From Alistipes sp. (GTDB lineage: Bacteria; Bacteroidota; Bacteroidia; Bacteroidales; Rikenellaceae): 64,000 nucleotides of DNA. Below, piece by piece: positions 59,793 through 64,000 of the stretch (its first letter is position 1; each line of letters begins with the position of its first letter). The stretch covers positions 1 to 64,000 of the forward strand of contig JAFQFV010000022.1 in the NCBI GenBank assembly GCA_017398555.1. The letters are read 5' to 3'. Position numbers and translations under genes: made by a program. The notes under the pieces are model-generated. The model was not told where the DNA came from and did not search any database. It saw nothing but the letters and a program-made list of their open reading frames with translations.

Positions 59793-61181
59793 TTATAGGT
59801 TACAAATTTCACTGATTTCTGCGATAAATCGCTCTGCTAAAGCATCCGCCTCCGCAGCCGATTTTGCCTCTGTATAGATGCGGATAATAGGCTCGGTATT
59901 AGACTTTCGAAGATGCACCCAGCTCTCTGCAAAGTCAATTTTTACACCATCTATATCATTCACATTTTCAGAAGCATAACGACTCTTCATCTCAAGCAAC
60001 ACTTTATCTACATCTATAGCCGGTGTAAGCTCGATTTTATTCTTTGATGCAACATACTGCGGATAGCTCCTTTTAAGGGCTGTCATAGTCATATTTTTAC
60101 CCGCGAAATATGTCAAAAACAGAGCCGTTCCAACAAGCGCATCACGACCATAATGAAGCTCCGGATATATCACTCCGCCATTGCCTTCGCCGCCAATAAT
60201 TGCGCCCGTTTTTTTCATCATCTCAACCACATTTACCTCTCCTACAGCCGAGGCAGAATAGTTACCTCCGTGCATGTTGGTTATATCTCGCAAAGCACGC
60301 GAAGAGCTGAGGTTTGAGACGGTATTTCCGACCTGTTTTGAAAGGATATAGTCAGCAACAGCGACGAGGGTGTACTCCTCGACAAACATCGTTCCATCCT
60401 CATTTACAAATGCAAGACGATCCACATCAGGATCCACCACAATACCCAAATCGGCACCCTCACGCACAACAACCTCCGAAATCTCGGTCAAGTTCTGCGG
60501 CAGAGGCTCAGGATTGTGCGCAAAGTGACCTGTAGGCTCACAATTAAGCTCCACAACTTCACAACCTAACTCGCGCAACAATTTAGGTATAACAACTCCT
60601 CCCACAGAGTTCACAGCATCAACTACAACCTTGAACTTTCGAGCACGCACAGCCTCTACATCAACAAGCGGCAGTGCAAGCACCTGAGAGATATGGGTGT
60701 CATTGAAATCTTCCCTTGAGATAACCTCTCCAATATGGTCAATATCAGGATATTCAAAATTATCATCCTCTGCAAGTTCAAGTACTCGCTTACCCTCTGA
60801 GTCATTCAAAAATTCGCCCTTCTCATTGAGCAATTTCAGCGCATTCCACTGCTTCGGATTGTGCGAAGCGGTGATGATAATACCTCCATCCGCCTTATGG
60901 GTAATTACCGCCATTTCTGTACCCGGAGTAGTGCAAAGACCGACATTGATAACATCAGCCCCACAACCCAGCAGAGTACCCTCGACAATGTCATCCACCA
61001 TAGCCCCCGAGATACGAGCATCACGGCCAACAACAATCTTTAGCCTCTTGCCACCATTTTTCTCGCTCATAAAACGAGTGTAGGCGGTTGTAAACTTCAC
61101 AATATCAATCGGTGTGAGATTATCACCTGGACAAGAACCTATCGTTCCGCGAATACCGGAAATAGACTTAATCAGTGTCAT
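59793..61181 (-). CDS. glmM: Phosphoglucosamine mutase / phosphohexomutase
   Basis: The start is placed at MTLIKSISGIRGTIG (462 residues). An open extension of 123 codons upstream is rejected because it runs antisense through the divergent gene and intergenic DNA. The phosphoserine loop is IIITASHNPKQWNALK, the metal loop VVDPDVDRLAFV, and the sugar loop GGEGNGGVIYPE, with RKSNTEPIIRIYTE at the end for phosphate binding. In Bacteroidetes this form is annotated as GlmM for cell-wall glucosamine-1-phosphate, but phosphomannomutase activity cannot be ruled out. It is divergent from the phosphorylase gene across a 106-base AT-rich gap. Confidence 0.88.
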   Translation of the reverse strand: MTLIKSISGIRGTIGSCPGDNLTPIDIVKFTTAYTRFMSEKNGGKRLKIVVGRDARISGAMVDDIVEGTLLGCGADVINVGLCTTPGTEMAVITHKADGGIIITASHNPKQWNALKLLNEKGEFLNDSEGKRVLELAEDDNFEYPDIDHIGEVISREDFNDTHISQVLALPLVDVEAVRARKFKVVVDAVNSVGGVVIPKLLRELGCEVVELNCEPTGHFAHNPEPLPQNLTEISEVVVREGADLGIVVDPDVDRLAFVNEDGTMFVEEYTLVAVADYILSKQVGNTVSNLSSSRALRDITNMHGGNYSASAVGEVNVVEMMKKTGAIIGGEGNGGVIYPELHYGRDALVGTALFLTYFAGKNMTMTALKRSYPQYVASKNKIELTPAIDVDKVLLEMKSRYASENVNDIDGVKIDFAESWVHLRKSNTEPIIRIYTEAKSAAEADALAERFIAEISEICNL

Positions 61182-61287
61182 TTTTTTATTTTTAATAAAA
61201 AAGTTTGAAAAATCTTTTGAAATACGATGTAAATATATTACTTTTATGCCAATTATCCAACAATAACCGGACATAAAACATACCATT

Positions 61288-62172
61288 ATGACGATTAAAA
61301 GAACAATACCCGCTTCAGAACTCATTATCAATGAGGATGGTACAATATTCCACCTGCACCTGCTCCCGGAGCAAATCGCCGATATTGTAATACTCGTTGG
61401 CGATCCCGGTCGTGTTGAGATGGTGGCATCTTTCTTCGACAATCGCGAGTGCGAGGTGGCTAATCGAGAATTTAAGACCATCACAGGAACATACAAGGGT
61501 AAGCGTATGACCGTACTCTCTACCGGCATCGGTATTGGTAATATAGACATCTGCGTAACCGAGCTCGACGCATTAGCAAATATCGACTTTGCGACACGTC
61601 AGGTTAAGGATACTTTCCGTCAGCTGACACTCGTTCGTCTTGGCACTTCAGGAGCTCTGCAGTCGGACATTAAGGTTGGTGAAGCGATATTCTCACGCAC
61701 ATCAGTAGGTTTTGACGGCCTGCTCAACTACTATGCAGGCAGAAACAATGTTTGCGACCTTGAGATTGAGAAGGCATTTATTGAGCACACAGGTTGGAAT
61801 GAGCTTCTGCCAAAGCCATATTTTATCGACGCAGACAAATCTCTTGCCGAGCTATTTAAGGATATTACTCGCGAGGGTATCACCATTGCAGCACCCGGTT
61901 TCTACGCTCCGCAGGGTCGTTGGGTACGCTTGCAGCCACAAGATTTGACACTAAACGAGAAGATTGAGTCTTTCGACTTCGGCGGTCGTAAGATTACAAA
62001 CTTCGAGATGGAGAGTTCTGCTCTTGCCGGTATGGCAGCCCTTATGGGTCACAAGGCGGCAACAATCTGCACCATCATCGCGCAGCGCATCGCCCTTGAT
62101 GCCTGTACAGACTACAAGCCATTTGTACGCCAGATGATTGCAAATGCACTTGACAAGCTTGCAACACTTTAG
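61288..62172 (+). CDS. Uridine phosphorylase-like nucleoside phosphorylase
   Basis: A 294-residue enzyme of the NP-I family. The phosphate and ribose site has ILVGDPGRVEMVASFFDN, TGIGIGNIDICVTELDA and RLGTSGALQSDIKVGE. The nucleoside-binding signature is FEMESSALAGMAALMGH, with a late CTIIAQRIALD. It splits a nucleoside with phosphate in salvage; uridine is the best guess from the family pattern. It is separated from dnaN by only 35 bases and may be in one operon with it. Confidence 0.88.
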   Translation: MTIKRTIPASELIINEDGTIFHLHLLPEQIADIVILVGDPGRVEMVASFFDNRECEVANREFKTITGTYKGKRMTVLSTGIGIGNIDICVTELDALANIDFATRQVKDTFRQLTLVRLGTSGALQSDIKVGEAIFSRTSVGFDGLLNYYAGRNNVCDLEIEKAFIEHTGWNELLPKPYFIDADKSLAELFKDITREGITIAAPGFYAPQGRWVRLQPQDLTLNEKIESFDFGGRKITNFEMESSALAGMAALMGHKAATICTIIAQRIALDACTDYKPFVRQMIANALDKLATL

Positions 62173-62207
62173 AAAATTAGAATTACAAATATAAAAAACA
62201 GAAAAAG

Positions 62208-63332
62208 ATGAAATTTACAGTATCAAGTTCAGCACTGTTGTCAGTACTCTCGATGACAGGCAAGGTAATCAACAACAAGAGTTCACTTCCAATCCTCGAG
62301 CACTTCCTCATGGAGCTTAAGGATGGTGTTTTGCGCGTAACTGCATCAGATTCAGAGACTACACTTATCGGCAACCTTGAGGTGGATAATGTAGAGCAGG
62401 AGGGTATGGTTGCAGCACCTGCAAAGGTTCTTCTCGACGTGCTCAAGGAGTGCTCAGAGATGCCACTTACTTTTGAGGTAAATGAGAACACTTGGGAGAT
62501 TAAAATCTCTTGGCACAGCGGTGGCTCATCTGTTCCGGGCGCAAACCCTGTAAGCTATCCTACAAACAAGACTCTTGCAGAGGATAAGACAGAGGTCACT
62601 ATGGATGTCGATACCCTTGTAAATGGTATCAATAAGACCATCTTCGCTACTGCAGACGATGATTTCAAGCCTATGATGAACGGTGTATTCTTCAACATCG
62701 AGCAGAACGGCATTACATACGTAGCTACTGACGGTCACAAGCTCGTTAAGTTTACAACAGAGCACAACTGCGAGCAGGCTGCATCATTCATCCTACCAAA
62801 GAAGCCGGCAAATCTGCTTAAGACTATGCTTCTGAAAGAGGAGGAGGATGTAACCGTTAGCTTCGACAAGAGCAACGCCGTATTTACACTTAAGAACTAC
62901 ATCCTTATCTGCCGTCTTATCGAGGGTGACTATCCTAACTACAACGCAGTAATCCCTGCAGGCAACCCTAATAAGATTCTTATCGACCGTATCGAGTTCC
63001 TCAATGGTATCAAGCGTGTTGCAGTTTGTGCAAACTCTGCTACAAACCTTATCCGTTTGGATGTTGCAGACAACAAGCTGACCCTTGCAGCTCAGGATGT
63101 AAACTTCTATGTATCTGCAAACGAAAGTTTGAACTGCTCTTACGAGGGTTCTCCAATCTCTATCGGCTTCAAGTCTATCTTCCTTGTTGAGATTCTCTCA
63201 AACATCGAGACTCCGACTGTACTTGTAGAGCTTGCTGATTCAACCCGTGCAGGTGTATTCAAGCCTGTTTATGACGACGTTCAGAGCTCTTCTACTCTGA
63301 TGTTGCTTATGCCAATGATTATCAGCGCATAG
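62208..63332 (+). CDS. dnaN: DNA polymerase III beta sliding clamp
   Basis: A 374-residue clamp starting MKFTVSSSALLSVLSMTGKVI, with three repeated beta domains. Family segments: LPILEHFLMELKDGVLRVTASD, MNGVFFNIEQNGITYVATDGHKL, LICRLIEGDYPNYNAVIP and the C-terminal LMLLMPMIIS (MPM-x-I peptide-binding end). It encircles DNA and holds polymerase III. dnaA is not next to it in this window, so this is not the standard origin cluster. Confidence 0.95.
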   Translation: MKFTVSSSALLSVLSMTGKVINNKSSLPILEHFLMELKDGVLRVTASDSETTLIGNLEVDNVEQEGMVAAPAKVLLDVLKECSEMPLTFEVNENTWEIKISWHSGGSSVPGANPVSYPTNKTLAEDKTEVTMDVDTLVNGINKTIFATADDDFKPMMNGVFFNIEQNGITYVATDGHKLVKFTTEHNCEQAASFILPKKPANLLKTMLLKEEEDVTVSFDKSNAVFTLKNYILICRLIEGDYPNYNAVIPAGNPNKILIDRIEFLNGIKRVAVCANSATNLIRLDVADNKLTLAAQDVNFYVSANESLNCSYEGSPISIGFKSIFLVEILSNIETPTVLVELADSTRAGVFKPVYDDVQSSSTLMLLMPMIISA

Positions 63333-63337
63333 TGGCA

Positions 63338-64000
63338 ATGAAGCTCAATCTTACAAGGCCGATGATCTTCTTTGACCTGGAGACCACCGGCACCGATACT
63401 TCACGCGATAGAATCGTCGAGATCTCTATGGTTAAAGTTACCCCTGATGGAGGTAAGGATATCAAGACTCGCCGAATAAATCCCGAGATGCCAATCCCTG
63501 CGGAGGCTACGGCAGTCCACCACATCACAGATGAGGATGTGAAGGATTGCCCAACCTTCAAGCAGATTGCAAAGTCACTCAAAGCCTTTATGGAGGGGTG
63601 TGATTTTGGCGGTTTTAACTCAAATCGTTTCGACCTTCCGCTGCTGGTTGAAGAATTTTTACGCGCCGGTATAGACGTAGATTTCAGAAATAGACGTTAT
63701 ATAGATGTGCAGAACATCTTCCACAAGAAGGAGGAGCGCACACTCGTTGCCGCATATCGTTTCTATTGCGGTAAGGAGTTGGGCGATGCTGCACACGGTG
63801 CCGAGGCCGACACACTTGCCACATACGAGGTACTTCTCGGCCAGTTAGAGCGATATGATGACCTTAAGAACGATGTCGATTTTCTGGCAGAGTACTCATC
63901 TCGCGGAGAGACTGCCGACTTTGCAGGTCGTATCGCCTACAACGAGAAGAGGGAGGAGGTCTTCACCTTTGGCAAGTACAAGGGACAGGTTGTCGCTGAG
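63338..64000 (+). CDS. DnaQ-family 3'-5' exonuclease, N-terminal part
   Basis: A frame of 221 codons that runs off the right edge, beginning five bases after the dnaN stop with MKLNLTRPMIFFDLETTGTD. The DEDDh exonuclease motifs are complete: FFDLETTG (ExoI), FGGFNSNRFDLPLL (ExoII) and AHGAEADTLATYEV (ExoIII with the His). The tail EVFTFGKYKGQVV begins a second domain. It is likely the proofreading epsilon-like subunit, fitting its coupling to dnaN; a stand-alone RNase T-like exonuclease is the alternative. Confidence 0.88.
   Translation, partial: MKLNLTRPMIFFDLETTGTDTSRDRIVEISMVKVTPDGGKDIKTRRINPEMPIPAEATAVHHITDEDVKDCPTFKQIAKSLKAFMEGCDFGGFNSNRFDLPLLVEEFLRAGIDVDFRNRRYIDVQNIFHKKEERTLVAAYRFYCGKELGDAAHGAEADTLATYEVLLGQLERYDDLKNDVDFLAEYSSRGETADFAGRIAYNEKREEVFTFGKYKGQVVAE

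Noticed and set aside
61182-61550. 123-codon N-terminal extension of GlmM
   Set aside because: It is antisense to the divergent phosphorylase gene and the intergenic gap, and is absent from the family; MTLIKSISG is the normal start.

Overview
The window comes from a Bacteroidota chromosome, almost certainly order Bacteroidales. The evidence is a complete SusC/SusD starch locus, many lipoproteins with short Bacteroidetes-type signal peptides, an Hc1-type histone-like protein, and promoters of the form TTTG-N19/20-TAnnTTTG with no E. coli-like -35 box. The family cannot be fixed by eye; a Rikenellaceae-like gut or host-associated member is a guess. No phage, CRISPR array or insertion sequence was seen. 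Both window edges cut a gene.

Layout. 1-3.2 kb: end of an exported protein, the rRNA methylase RlmD, a 226-bp tandem repeat array, tRNA-Lys, a candidate 6S RNA and a small lipoprotein. 3.2-22.7 kb: an alpha-glucan utilisation locus made of a multidomain GH13 lipoprotein, a LytTR/LytS-type two-component system, then one long plus-strand operon (MFS sugar transporter, SusC, SusD, SusE-like, SusF-like, GH13, GH13, GH97). A near-identical 30-bp element precedes both the stand-alone GH13 gene and the operon, so they probably answer to one activator. 22.7-30.3 kb: a PEGA/Sel1/triple-module exported protein, a dicarboxylate symporter, a DUF1893 protein, a nitroreductase, a vWA protein, an ~86-bp repeat array, a perfect four-way-junction palindrome and tRNA-Asp. 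30.3-40 kb: RsmD, DUF3822, a membrane-anchored protein, a RecD-like helicase, MutS, uridine kinase, GyrB and an FtsE-like ATPase. 40-49.7 kb: a third repeat array, tmRNA, a glycosyltransferase, FeoB with its small Cys-rich partner, and a tripartite RND efflux operon. 49.7-64 kb: Hc1, a D15-like outer-membrane protein / tyrosine phosphatase / GH78-like operon, a 47-aa peptide followed by a mosaic carbohydrate-binding lipoprotein, a phosphoesterase, an M20 peptidase, a phosphosugar mutase, a nucleoside phosphorylase, DnaN and the start of a DnaQ-type exonuclease.

How the genes work together. Surface lipoproteins (SusD, SusE/F and at least one GH13) would bind and cut starch, SusC would import oligosaccharides, the second GH13 and GH97 would finish them in the periplasm, and the MFS permease would carry sugar into the cytoplasm. 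The kinase gene carries a run of nine G residues and may be phase-variable.

Most unusual observation: all three stable-RNA genes with a 3' flank in the window (tRNA-Lys, tRNA-Asp, tmRNA) have, just beyond their terminators, an array of structured, multi-hairpin repeats. Each array contains or abuts a short copy of the T-arm sequence of its own neighbour RNA. Two of the arrays share a core whose hairpin differs in sequence but not in pairing.
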